The notes under the pieces were generated by a model. It worked only from the letters and a program-made list of their open reading frames with translations, was not told the DNA's origin and did not search any database. From assembly GCA_020050835.1 (NCBI GenBank), contig JAGVKB010000132.1, forward strand, positions 1 to 47,316: a stretch of 47,316 nt of DNA, read 5' to 3'. The translations under genes were made by a program, and so were the position numbers. This DNA is from Candidatus Obscuribacterales bacterium (GTDB lineage: Bacteria > Cyanobacteriota > Vampirovibrionia > Obscuribacterales > Obscuribacteraceae). Of this stretch, positions 23,220-30,788 are shown in pieces (positions within the stretch are counted from its first letter, which is position 1; every line of letters starts with the position of its first letter).

Positions 23220-24200
23220 TCACTGGCAGTCGCCGAATTCGGCCATAAACCTGGCTTGCAGGTCGTCCAGAACGGACGGCTCAAGCGTCTGCAGGTAGCC
23301 GGCGGCGCTGTTCCTGTGACCATCGCCACCGTATTTAATGGCGATTGGGCGGACACTTTTGGCGTTATCTTTCGTGCTCAGGGAGACGTAGCCGTCGGCC
23401 CGAACGACGCAGAGATGCCGGAAGGTGTAGCCCAGAATACCGACGACGTCGCGATGGATCTCGGGATTTTTCTCTTTGAGCACCACGAAAGCCGCCGTGC
23501 CCTGGTAGCGCAGATCGCAGCCGCGCAGCGCCTCGAGCACTCGCGGATCTTTGGGCACCATCAGCTCGCTCTGGATGGCGGAGAGAACCTCGTCAGTCAA
23601 GCCATGCCGCCTGAGCGCGTAAAGCGCATCGACAGCGCGGCCCGGCATATTCTTCCGGAGCCAGAAAGTATCCGTCAGAATTGCCACCGCGAGAATCGGC
23701 TCGCAGATGCCGAATCGCTCGATCAAGAGGCAACCAGCAGCGGGAGCTGGTTGAATGTAGGCGTTTCGGTCGTCGCGCGGCCCGTGCCCCAGATGATGAT
23801 CGACAGTAAAGACCGAGACACCCCTGGTATCGAAACCGAGCTTCTCCGCCTGCCCATCAACCAGCACGATCTCGTCCGGTCGCCACTTTTCGAGAAGCGC
23901 ATCGTAAGCTTGCTGTACGCAGGCGGTGGTTAAGTCCTCCGTGACGTACGGCAGGCAGGTCGGATGCAGGTCGGACGGATGAAGTATCCATCTCAACTGT
24001 TTGTACATGTGAACGGTCGGCAGCGTAAACGCTTCCTTTCCCAGCTTTCTGAGATGCAGGATAAGCGCCTTGGTGGACGCCACCGAATCACCGTCGACAG
24101 GCTGAACCGGACCGACCACGAGCGTTCTTTCCGCCCAGACTCTGCCAGGGCGCCACCGCTCGATCAGCCGCTTAAAGGCCAAAAATGCATTGCGTAACAT
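23220..24200 (-). CDS. DHH-family phosphoesterase
   Basis: A 326-residue enzyme. The frame runs on upstream to 24587, but that part is a shadow of the ArfB gene. ATG at 24200 follows GAGGAAGA. DHH motifs are visible: 'VDGDSVAS' (~35-42, Asp36 and Asp38), 'IVLVDGQ' (~121-127, Asp125), 'TVDHHLGHG' (~142-150, DHH144-146), and the DHHA1 substrate loop 'GGDGHRNSAAGYL' (~298-310). Such proteins hydrolyse nanoRNA, pAp, cyclic dinucleotide products or polyphosphate. The usual first His of the H-x-N-P-D-x-D motif is absent here (V-Q-P-V-D-G-D), so the substrate is open. It follows ArfB on the same strand with a hairpin between. Confidence 0.85.
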   Translation of the reverse strand: MLRNAFLAFKRLIERWRPGRVWAERTLVVGPVQPVDGDSVASTKALILHLRKLGKEAFTLPTVHMYKQLRWILHPSDLHPTCLPYVTEDLTTACVQQAYDALLEKWRPDEIVLVDGQAEKLGFDTRGVSVFTVDHHLGHGPRDDRNAYIQPAPAAGCLLIERFGICEPILAVAILTDTFWLRKNMPGRAVDALYALRRHGLTDEVLSAIQSELMVPKDPRVLEALRGCDLRYQGTAAFVVLKEKNPEIHRDVVGILGYTFRHLCVVRADGYVSLSTKDNAKSVRPIAIKYGGDGHRNSAAGYLQTLEPSVLDDLQARFMAEFGDCQ

Positions 24201-24238
24201 GGTAATCGCATCTTCCTCTCGGCTGCGGTATCTCCAGC

Positions 24239-24271
24239 AGAGAGCACGCGGCGGAAGACCACGTGCTCTCT
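24239..24271. repeat. Hairpin between ArfB and DHH genes
   Basis: AGAGAGCACG (24239-24248) and CGTGCTCTCT (24262-24271) are perfect 10-bp inverted repeats around a 13-base loop, located in the 121-base gap between the two genes. No T-run on either strand. It could separate the two transcripts' stabilities. Confidence 0.55.
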
Positions 24272-24321
24272 GGGGGATTCGTTCGAAATTGTCGGCCAGC
24301 GAGAAAACCCTCACCGGCGCG

Positions 24322-24750
24322 TTAGTAGTCTCCGCGCCAGCGGCGCTGCTCCTTCTTCTGGGAGTGCTTCGACTTGGCGTCGACGCGGCGCTCCTTGGCG
24401 CTGCGGCTCGGCGCCGTCGCGACACGAGGAACCGGCGGCACGGCCACCTGGTCGAGCATCTCCTTGAGACGGCGCAGGCACTCTTCGGAGTTGCGCCTTT
24501 GATCGCGGAACACCTGGCTCGAGATGACGAGCATACCGTCGACGGTGATGCGCGAGCCGAACTGCTCCACGAAGCGGGCCCGGACATCGTCCGGCAGGCT
24601 CGCGCTTACGCTCACCGGCCAATGCAAGATCGCCTTGCTGTTGACCTTGTTGACGTTCTGCCCCCCCGGCCCGCCGCTGCGAGCGTAGGAGAACTGGAAC
24701 TCATCGTGCGGAATCTCGATTCCGCCCTCAATGGATAGCATATTGGCCAT
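24322..24750 (-). CDS. arfB: Peptidyl-tRNA hydrolase ArfB (ribosome rescue)
   Basis: A 142-residue release-factor-like protein that frees ribosomes stalled on mRNAs without a stop codon. The catalytic GGQ lies in 'RSGGPGGQNVNKVNSKA' (GGQ at residues 29-31). The C-terminal tail is basic (SAKERRVDAKSKHSQKKEQR), as needed to occupy the empty mRNA channel. ATG at 24750 follows AAGGAGG. It is transcribed alone or with the DHH gene; a hairpin separates it from the Bax-inhibitor gene upstream. Codons are strongly C/G-ending. Confidence 0.95.
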   Translation of the reverse strand: MANMLSIEGGIEIPHDEFQFSYARSGGPGGQNVNKVNSKAILHWPVSVSASLPDDVRARFVEQFGSRITVDGMLVISSQVFRDQRRNSEECLRRLKEMLDQVAVPPVPRVATAPSRSAKERRVDAKSKHSQKKEQRRWRGDY

Positions 24751-24791
24751 GACTGGCCTCCTTTCTTATTTTGACATGGGAAAAGAAGTCA

Positions 24792-24812
24792 GTTCCCCGG
24801 CCGGCGGGGAAC
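24792..24812 (-). terminator. Terminator between the Bax-inhibitor and arfB genes
   Basis: GTTCCCCG (24792-24799) and CGGGGAAC (24805-24812) form a perfect 8-bp stem around GCCGG. Read on the minus strand it is followed by TGACTTCTTTT, a moderate T-rich run, and it lies 128 bases after the Bax-inhibitor stop. Confidence 0.65.
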
Positions 24813-24939
24813 GTGTAGTTTGGCACGTCACCGGCCGCATGACCAGGGTTTAGCCAAGTCAGAGCGGAACGCGGGTTACTACTTGCAGCCGAGCCGGGAG
24901 CGAAGCGGATGCCTCACCCCCCGGTCGGCGGTCGGAACG

Positions 24940-25665
24940 CTAGTCCTTGTTGTAGAAGATGTCGCTGATGGCCTTCAGGACTTTGAGAGCCATCATCAGG
25001 AAGTTGATGAAGTTGAGGTACAGCGTCATCGACAGCAGCGTGGCGGTCGGCCAGTCGTTGTTGTCACCGGCCATCTCCTTGACCAGCTGGAAGTCGACGA
25101 TGAAGTACCCGGCGAAGACCAGCATGCCGAGTCCGCCCCAGATCAGGTGAACCACCGGGCTGAAGTGGACGAAAATCGCCACCAGGCCGACGATGATCAA
25201 CCCCCAGAGCGCCAGGCTGAGATAGCCTTGCATGCTGGTGAAGGTTCGTTTGGTCAGCATGCCGAACGCCCCGCACACCGCCATGACTGCCGCGGTGCCG
25301 AGGAAGGCCATCATGACCGTCATGGCACCGAGCGCGTTGACGTACATGTTGAGCGCTGGTCCCATCACCAGTCCGGAGCCGAAGGTCCAGATGGCGGTGG
25401 CGACGATCGCCCCGGTGGTGGCACCGGCAGCGGCCCCACTCTTCGACTCCACGGCGGCCTTGGCGGCCAGGCAGAGCGCCGAGACCGCGAAGGTGCCCAG
25501 CACCCAGGCGATCGCCAGCACGATCAGCAACACCCCGGAGGTGATGCCGGCGCCGACGTAAGAGCCAAGAGCGCCAAGCACCATCATGCCGGTCAGCTGC
25601 ACGGCGACCTTGCCGTAGAGAGTCGTGCCGGTCTGGGCACCAGTGGTCGTTTCGAGATTCTTCAT
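24940..25665 (-). CDS. Bax inhibitor-1/YccA-family membrane protein
   Basis: A 241-residue protein with about seven hydrophobic segments and short connecting loops, matching the BI-1/YccA fold. Family-like features are 'GYFIVDFQLVKEM' near segment 6, where the canonical form has a Y-D-T-Q-type pair (here V-D-F-Q), and the conserved end 'ATLLSMTLYLNFINFLMMALKVL'. Bacterial members are pH-gated calcium leak channels or modulators of the FtsH protease. ATG at 25665 follows GAAGGAGAAG. It stands between two terminator-like hairpins, so it is probably its own unit. Codons are strongly C/G-ending. Confidence 0.88.
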   Translation of the reverse strand: MKNLETTTGAQTGTTLYGKVAVQLTGMMVLGALGSYVGAGITSGVLLIVLAIAWVLGTFAVSALCLAAKAAVESKSGAAAGATTGAIVATAIWTFGSGLVMGPALNMYVNALGAMTVMMAFLGTAAVMAVCGAFGMLTKRTFTSMQGYLSLALWGLIIVGLVAIFVHFSPVVHLIWGGLGMLVFAGYFIVDFQLVKEMAGDNNDWPTATLLSMTLYLNFINFLMMALKVLKAISDIFYNKD

Positions 25666-25788
25666 ACGAACTTCTCCTTCTGTTTGCCTCGTGGGCAGTT
25701 TGAATTCGGCCTGCGGCGGACACCTGCCACCGACCAGGCCATGTCACTCGCACAAAGCAGGCGATTGTCCGCCCGCGCGTATGTAAAC

Positions 25789-25828
25789 GCGGCAGCCGCG
25801 CACCGACGAATCGGAACGCAGCTGCCGC
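25789..25828 (-). terminator. Composite hairpin after the HAD gene
   Basis: GCGGCAGC (25789-25796) pairs with GCTGCCGC (25821-25828), and GCG/CGC and CCGA/TCGG pair inside it around CGAA. On the minus strand it is followed by GTTTACATAC. It ends the HAD transcript 38 bases after its stop. Confidence 0.65.
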
Positions 25829-25866
25829 GGTTGATTTCCAACGACCACGCCGTTAAGCGCAGCCGT

Positions 25867-26607
25867 TTACCCCTTGGTTGTTTGCTTGCCGAGCGTGGCC
25901 AGAGTCGGGAGAAATTCATCCCACGACTTGATGACCACGGCGGCGCCTGCTTCTTTCAGCACATTGGTCCGTTCGGACTGCTCGTGCTCGGGAAGCCCGC
26001 CGACGTATCCGACGACGAGAATGCCCGCGCGGACAGCCGCCAGAACTCCACTCTTGGAGTCTTCGACCGCCACGCAGCTCTCGGCCTTGACGCTGAGACA
26101 GCTGAGTGCATGCAGGTAGACTGCCGGATCGGGCTTGGTGGTCGGCACCGGCAAGGACGTCGCCGCGCTGAAGACGTGCTCGGGAGCGAAGAACCGCTCC
26201 AGATCAGCCTGCTTGAGGCAGGCCAGGACACGACGCATGGCGCTCGAGGAGACGACCGCCATGCCCACCTTGCCGGACAGCTGATTGAGAACCGCGACCA
26301 CTCCGGCAGTCGGTTGAACCTGCTGCGAGAGCACCGCAATCACCTGATTCTCTTCTTCGAGGACGAGCACCTTGAGCTCGTCTTCTTCGATGATGAAACC
26401 GTGCTCGCAAGCGAGCTCGGCGATCATCGCCCGGAACGACTTGCCGACGAACCGAACGCAAAGCTCTTCCGGCGTGAACTGTTTCTGCACCCCCTTGTGC
26501 GCCAGCGTCCGATTGACGACTGAGCAACAAGCGGCAAACGCCAGCTTTTCGGAGCCGACGAGCGTATCGTCACAGTCGTACAAAACGAACGAGATGTTAT
26601 TTGTCAT
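25867..26607 (-). CDS. HAD-superfamily phosphatase (beta-phosphoglucomutase-like)
   Basis: A 246-residue enzyme. ATG at 26607 follows GGAGAGG and is preferred over one 17 codons upstream. HAD motifs: I 'YDCDDTLVGSE' (nucleophile Asp11, acid Asp13), II 'VVSSSAMRRVL' (Ser/Thr), III Lys in 'TKPDPAVYL', and IV 'CVAVEDSKSGVLAAVRAG'. A helical cap is inserted after motif I, as in subclass IA sugar phosphatases. It starts 65 bases after the stop of a mannitol-type dehydrogenase on the same strand. A sugar- or polyol-phosphate phosphatase acting in the same pathway is therefore plausible but unproven. Confidence 0.88.
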   Translation of the reverse strand: MTNNISFVLYDCDDTLVGSEKLAFAACCSVVNRTLAHKGVQKQFTPEELCVRFVGKSFRAMIAELACEHGFIIEEDELKVLVLEEENQVIAVLSQQVQPTAGVVAVLNQLSGKVGMAVVSSSAMRRVLACLKQADLERFFAPEHVFSAATSLPVPTTKPDPAVYLHALSCLSVKAESCVAVEDSKSGVLAAVRAGILVVGYVGGLPEHEQSERTNVLKEAGAAVVIKSWDEFLPTLATLGKQTTKG

Positions 26608-26634
26608 TGTGTGACCTCTCCGTGTAATTGCAAG

Positions 26635-26658
26635 GTGAGGCGGTCGATACCGCCCCAC
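26635..26658. repeat. Hairpin between the polyol dehydrogenase and HAD genes
   Basis: GTGAGGCGGT and ACCGCCCCAC (10 pairs, one of them G-U) flank CGAT. It is in the 65-base gap between co-directional genes and lacks a T-run, so it may adjust expression of the second gene rather than end transcription. Confidence 0.5.
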
Positions 26659-26672
26659 CCTGCGGGTTTTCT

Positions 26673-28295
26673 TCAGGCCTGGCGCTTCAAGAGCGCATTA
26701 ATCGCCTGTTCGGTCCCGAGGTGGTGGATGTGGACGAGCGCCCAGGCCAGAGCCTGAACGAACTCTCCGACGCCGGCCAGCCGGACGAACCGGTTGTCCT
26801 GCACCGCTCCGCCGACATTGGCGAGAATGGTGGCGAGCGTCCCGACCTCGAGATCTTCAGGCTTTTGCGGCACGGACTGGACTGAGCGCACCCAGGAGAG
26901 AACCCCCTCGTGGTGCGTTTCCAGCTTCGGAGCATCGGCATCGTTCAACGCGATGCTCTGACCGAACTCGTCCTCGCCGCCGAGGTTGAGCAGCCAGCAA
27001 GCAGCAACGAAGGTCGGTGCGAACAGCACCTTGCCGTTGGCCGCCAGCCCGCGCTCGACTGCGACGAGCAGACGCTCGGACACCTTGCTGGTGGCCCGGG
27101 CGCCCACGCGTTCGACCGTATCGCCCAATGCGCTGTCGGCGAACCGACTGCGAATCTCGGCTGCGTAGTAGCCGACCGTCGTCGAATCCATCGGCATGAC
27201 GGAGGCGTACTCGCCGTGGATGCGTTCCAGCAGCGCCGAGATGCTGGCGTTCTGCGTGGCCTCGTGGATGTACTTGAAGCCCATCCGCTGTCCGAGGATG
27301 GCGGGCACCTGGTGCGCGCCGTTCAGACAGAAGAATTTGAGCTCCCAGAACGGCGTGCAGTCCTCCACGAGCCGCGCACCAGCAGTCTCCCACGGCGGCA
27401 GCGCGAACTTGCCGCGTTCGACGACGAGCTGGTGAAAGTACTCGGTGCCGACGACGACGCAGCTCTCGAAACCGAGATAGTCCGCCGCATCCTTGCGGAA
27501 GTCGGCGGTCGTCTCGGGCGTGATCCGGTCGACGGTGGAGACCGGGAAGTCGACGTTGGTTTCGATCCAGGTTGCCAGCTCGGTCATGTCCAGCTCCTGC
27601 ACGAACTGCACCAAGCCGCTCTTGAGCGTTTTGGAGTTCTGCGGGATGTTGTCCAGCGACAGCAGGGTGAGCGGGCCGCCGTTGGCCTTTCGCCGCTGCT
27701 CGAGCCCGTTGACCATGTACCAGTAGAGCGTGCGCGGGCTCTGACCGGCAGGCAGGTTGAGGTCGTGGAACACGTCGGGGTGCGACAGGTCGAGGCGGTT
27801 GTCCCGTCCGACCACGTAGTAGCCCTTGTTGGTGACGGTGAAGGTCACCAGCCGGATGCGACTGTCGGCGACGGTCGCAACGATCTGGTTGGGATCTTCC
27901 TTGCCGAACAGAGTGCCGACAATCGGTGCCATCACCGACGGCCTGCGCTTGTTTCCTTCCCGCTCGATCAGAACGTACAGGTTATCCTGCTTGCGCAGAC
28001 CTGAGATCGTTCCGTCCGAGCGGATGGAGGCGGCAATGATGCCCCAGCTGTTGTCCTGGTTCAGGATCTTGTCGGTGTACGACGCGATGTGGGCCAAGGC
28101 GAAATTGCCAGCACCGATGTGCAGATGCCCGGGCGTGATTGACCGGGGGTCGTAATTGGGTCCGTTGACGTGCGCCGGCAGCGAGCCGAGCGTCGCCAGG
28201 GACAGCTTGGGGCGCTGCACGATCTGCGGCTGCCCTTGATCCTGAGCACCGTCCGTGACGAACTGGTGCATGTCATTTTGTGCCGATTTGTCCAT
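26673..28295 (-). CDS. Long-chain polyol (mannitol-type) dehydrogenase, paralogue 1
   Basis: A 540-residue member of the polyol-specific long-chain dehydrogenase family, which oxidises mannitol and similar polyols with NAD(P). Motifs: the nucleotide-binding 'HLHIGAGNFALAHIA' (~60-74), 'TFTVTNKGYYV', 'PLTLLSLDNIPQNS', 'STVDRITPET', and the catalytic Lys-x4-Asn-x2-His patch in 'ELKFFCLNGAHQVP'. It has a ~45-residue polar N-terminal extension relative to the second paralogue. ATG at 28295 follows GGAGG. It is divergent from the second copy at 28915 and followed on the same strand by a HAD phosphatase. Codons are much more C/G-ending than in its paralogue. Substrate (mannitol, arabinitol, fructuronate or other) cannot be fixed from sequence. 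Confidence 0.88.
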   Translation of the reverse strand: MDKSAQNDMHQFVTDGAQDQGQPQIVQRPKLSLATLGSLPAHVNGPNYDPRSITPGHLHIGAGNFALAHIASYTDKILNQDNSWGIIAASIRSDGTISGLRKQDNLYVLIEREGNKRRPSVMAPIVGTLFGKEDPNQIVATVADSRIRLVTFTVTNKGYYVVGRDNRLDLSHPDVFHDLNLPAGQSPRTLYWYMVNGLEQRRKANGGPLTLLSLDNIPQNSKTLKSGLVQFVQELDMTELATWIETNVDFPVSTVDRITPETTADFRKDAADYLGFESCVVVGTEYFHQLVVERGKFALPPWETAGARLVEDCTPFWELKFFCLNGAHQVPAILGQRMGFKYIHEATQNASISALLERIHGEYASVMPMDSTTVGYYAAEIRSRFADSALGDTVERVGARATSKVSERLLVAVERGLAANGKVLFAPTFVAACWLLNLGGEDEFGQSIALNDADAPKLETHHEGVLSWVRSVQSVPQKPEDLEVGTLATILANVGGAVQDNRFVRLAGVGEFVQALAWALVHIHHLGTEQAINALLKRQA

Positions 28296-28455
28296 TGAAC
28301 ATCCTCCATTGGTTGGAAACGGGTGTTCGCAGGCGCGATGAAGTGACATCTCGCGCAAGCGGGCGACATGTTTTAGTCAGCAAAATCTTTCAAGCGCTTA
28401 ACCAAACGAGGTCGGCTGCCGTTGCCGCCCTCAAGCCGCACGAAGTCAGAACAAA

Positions 28456-28479
28456 CTTTCAAGCCGTACGGCTCGAAAG
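28456..28479. promoter_or_regulatory. Near-perfect 24-bp palindrome between divergent dehydrogenases
   Basis: CTTTCAAGCCG-TA-CGGCTCGAAAG: eleven-base arms around TA with one non-complementary pair. It lies 161 bases upstream of paralogue 1 and 436 upstream of paralogue 2. Its size and symmetry suit a dimeric regulator. Confidence 0.45.
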
Positions 28480-28624
28480 ACTGTTCTCACTCCAAGCAGT
28501 AATTAGCTGCTTAAGCGGGGTCCGAATTGGTTATCTGGTTAAGGCTTGAAGGGGTTTTACCGCCAAAAACGTCTGAAATAGAAGTTGTATAGACCGTAGC
28601 GGAAACACAGATGTCAAGCAACGC

Positions 28625-28855
28625 TTAAGTGAACAAAAATGGCACCACAAAGTCCCAAAAATCAGATTTAATCCAATGAGAACCACTTAACAGTTTTGCG
28701 AGCTTCTGCAAGGTAAAGATTCCCGCAGTAATCTTGGGTCGTGGACAGACATCTGGCGGTACAATCACCAGGCGATGATCGGCTCTAGCAATCAGATGTT
28801 CGATCACATAGCGGCGACGCATCAAAAACGATTCGGCTAACCGTGAACATCCCAC
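28625..28855 (-). pseudogene. Possible remnant of an IS66-type transposase
   Basis: A 76-residue frame carries 'RRRYVIEHLIARADHRLVIV' followed by a proline stretch 'PPDVCPRPKITAGIF' and 'LQKLAKLL'. This order (basic R-Y-V-I segment, hydrophobic strand, P-P-x-x-x-P-R-P linker, G-I start of the next helix) is like the zinc-finger/linker region of IS66 TnpC. The rest of TnpC and any terminal repeats are missing, and no ribosome site precedes it. If real, it is a short decayed fragment between the two dehydrogenase genes. Chance resemblance cannot be excluded. Confidence 0.3.
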
Positions 28856-28914
28856 TGGATAGGCGGCAGAGCCAGCAATGCAGCAACTCTTACATCCAAG
28901 GGGTGACCAACGAC

Positions 28915-30402
28915 ATGACCGCGCTAACTATCTCAACCGCCTCGCTGAAGAATCCGCCCAAGAACGTCAAGTGTCCTAGTTACGATCGGTCCACTCTGAC
29001 CGAGGGAATCTTGCACATTGGGGTGGGCGCTTTTCATCGATCGCATCAGGCTCTCTATCTCGATGATCTGATCGAATCGCACGGCGTGAAAGATTGGGCA
29101 ATTTACGGCGTCGGCATCATGCCGCAAGACGAGGCGATGAACAACGCACTCAATTCGCAAAACTGCCTCTATACGCTGATCGAACGAAGCGGTGACAACA
29201 GCTCGGCGCGCATTATCGGCTCGCTCACTCATTATGTGTTCGGACATAGAGACCCGGAAGCCGTCTTTGCAAAGATGGCTGATCCGCAGATTAAGATCGT
29301 TACCTTGACGGCAACCGAAGGAGGCTATTGCTTCCATCAGGGAACCGGCGAGCTGGACCTGACTAACAGTGGCATACAAAACGATTTGAAGAATCCGCTC
29401 AAACCGCAAACCATTTTCGGCTATCTTGCCGAAGGTTTGAATCGCAGGCGCAAAGCCGGCATCGTTCCCTTTACAGCGCTGTCCTGCGATAACCTTCAGG
29501 GTAATGGCCATGTTCTTCGCAAAACGCTGCTGGCCTTTTGCGCGCAGAAAGACAAAGAGCTCGCTGCCTGGATCGAAAAGAATGTCAGCTTTCCGAATTG
29601 CATGGTAGACAGAATCACCCCCGCGACTACCGATGCCGAAAGAGAGTTCGTGCGCTCCACTTACAATCTGGATGATGCCTTTCCAGTCGTGTCGGAACCG
29701 TTTCGGCAATGGGTGATCGAAGACGACTTCTCCAATGGTCGCCCACCGCTGGAGAAAGTCGGCGTGCAATTCACGAGCGACGTTGCCCCATACGAAAAGA
29801 TGAAAATTCGCTTGCTCAACGCAAGCCATTCGGCAATGGGCTATCTCGGTTACTTAATCGGCTACCGCTACATCTACGAAATAGCTCAGGCAGCAGAATT
29901 CACCGACTATCTTCGAGATTTGATGGACGTAGAAGTTACACCGTTGGTGGGAGACGTTCCCGGTGTCAATCTTTGCGACTATAAGCGAACTTTGATGGAG
30001 CGGTTCTCCAACGCAGTAATCAAGGATCAAGCTTTACGCATCTGCATGGACGGCTCTGCCAAGATGCCCAAGTTTGTGCTCCCTTCGATTGTCGAACAGT
30101 TGGAACGGAAAGGACCGATCCGGCGGCTTACGCTCTGTGTCGCCAGTTGGATGCGCTTCCTAACCGGCAAGGACGAGCAAGGTGCAGATATACCGCTGGT
30201 CGATCCGATGGCAGACAGACTTCGAGCCGTCGCCGAAAACAGTGGACCGAATCCAAGACCACTGCTTGAGCTTACCGATATCTTCGGCGATCTCGGCCAG
30301 TCTCAAAGGTTCGCTCAAGAACTGGAGCTGCTCTTGAAATCGCTTTATGAAAAGGGCGCTCGTGAGACGCTAGAATTCTGCAAAAAGACTGCCGAAAGGT
30401 AA
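28915..30402 (+). CDS. Mannitol 2-dehydrogenase-like enzyme, paralogue 2
   Basis: A 495-residue enzyme, the normal length for mannitol 2-dehydrogenase/fructuronate reductase. ATG at 28915 follows AAGGGGTGACC; an earlier ATG at 28843 is weaker. Motifs: 'LHIGVGAFHRSHQALYLDDL' (nucleotide-binding and family start), 'TLTATEGGYC', 'FTALSCDNLQGNG', 'NCMVDRITPATT', and 'EKMKIRLLNASHSAMGYLG' with the catalytic Lys-x4-Asn-x2-His. This copy matches the classical mannitol 2-dehydrogenase consensus better than the divergent neighbour. Its codon choice is ordinary (15 of 26 sampled codons end in C/G). The probable reaction is mannitol + NAD to fructose; fructuronate reduction is the main alternative. Confidence 0.92.
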   Translation: MTALTISTASLKNPPKNVKCPSYDRSTLTEGILHIGVGAFHRSHQALYLDDLIESHGVKDWAIYGVGIMPQDEAMNNALNSQNCLYTLIERSGDNSSARIIGSLTHYVFGHRDPEAVFAKMADPQIKIVTLTATEGGYCFHQGTGELDLTNSGIQNDLKNPLKPQTIFGYLAEGLNRRRKAGIVPFTALSCDNLQGNGHVLRKTLLAFCAQKDKELAAWIEKNVSFPNCMVDRITPATTDAEREFVRSTYNLDDAFPVVSEPFRQWVIEDDFSNGRPPLEKVGVQFTSDVAPYEKMKIRLLNASHSAMGYLGYLIGYRYIYEIAQAAEFTDYLRDLMDVEVTPLVGDVPGVNLCDYKRTLMERFSNAVIKDQALRICMDGSAKMPKFVLPSIVEQLERKGPIRRLTLCVASWMRFLTGKDEQGADIPLVDPMADRLRAVAENSGPNPRPLLELTDIFGDLGQSQRFAQELELLLKSLYEKGARETLEFCKKTAER

Positions 30403-30479
30403 TCGCTGCTTGTGAAGTAAGTAGATAGTCGCAGACTCTCCAGCCACCCCCCCTGACATCAGCACTGCAACTGGTGTTG

Positions 30480-30788
30480 CTATTGGATGCTGAACTTGGT
30501 GCGGCCTACCTTGAGAACGTCGCGTGGAGTCAGCTTGACTTTGCCATTGACCAGCTCGTCGTTGACCGTAGTACCGTTGCTGCTGCCAAGATCTTCCAGG
30601 TACCAGCCGCCATCAGCCCAAAACACCTTGGCATGATGCCCGGACATGTACGGGTCGGTCGTAACAACAACGTTGTTGTCGGGCGCTCGACCGATCGTAA
30701 TAACCGGTCCGTTGATTGGAAACGTCTCGTTGGTAGTCAGGTTGACAAGTACTGGTAGACGGGCGCCGGTCGGGTTGCTATTAGTCAT
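30480..30788 (-). CDS. FHA-domain protein
   Basis: A 102-residue protein that is essentially a single forkhead-associated domain, a phosphothreonine-binding module. Key residues: 'ITIGRAPDNNVVV' (Gly-Arg), 'MSGHHAKVFW' (Ser-x-x-His) and 'YLEDLGSSNGTTVND' (Asn-Gly). Start chosen at ATG 30788; upstream codons lack coding character and the SD is weak. It implies Ser/Thr kinase signalling somewhere in the genome, but no kinase is in this window. It is convergent with the dehydrogenase at 28915. Confidence 0.9.
   Translation of the reverse strand: MTNSNPTGARLPVLVNLTTNETFPINGPVITIGRAPDNNVVVTTDPYMSGHHAKVFWADGGWYLEDLGSSNGTTVNDELVNGKVKLTPRDVLKVGRTKFSIQ

Noticed and set aside
24201-24587. N-terminal extension of the DHH phosphoesterase frame
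   Set aside because: The extension is Arg/Ser/Ala-rich, antiparallel-phase shadow of the ArfB gene, and a clear SD plus ATG lies at 24200.
24820-26523. 567-codon plus-strand frame across the Bax-inhibitor and HAD genes
   Set aside because: It crosses two genes and a terminator, is His/Arg/Gln/Asp-rich and lacks an SD; the minus-strand genes are clear.
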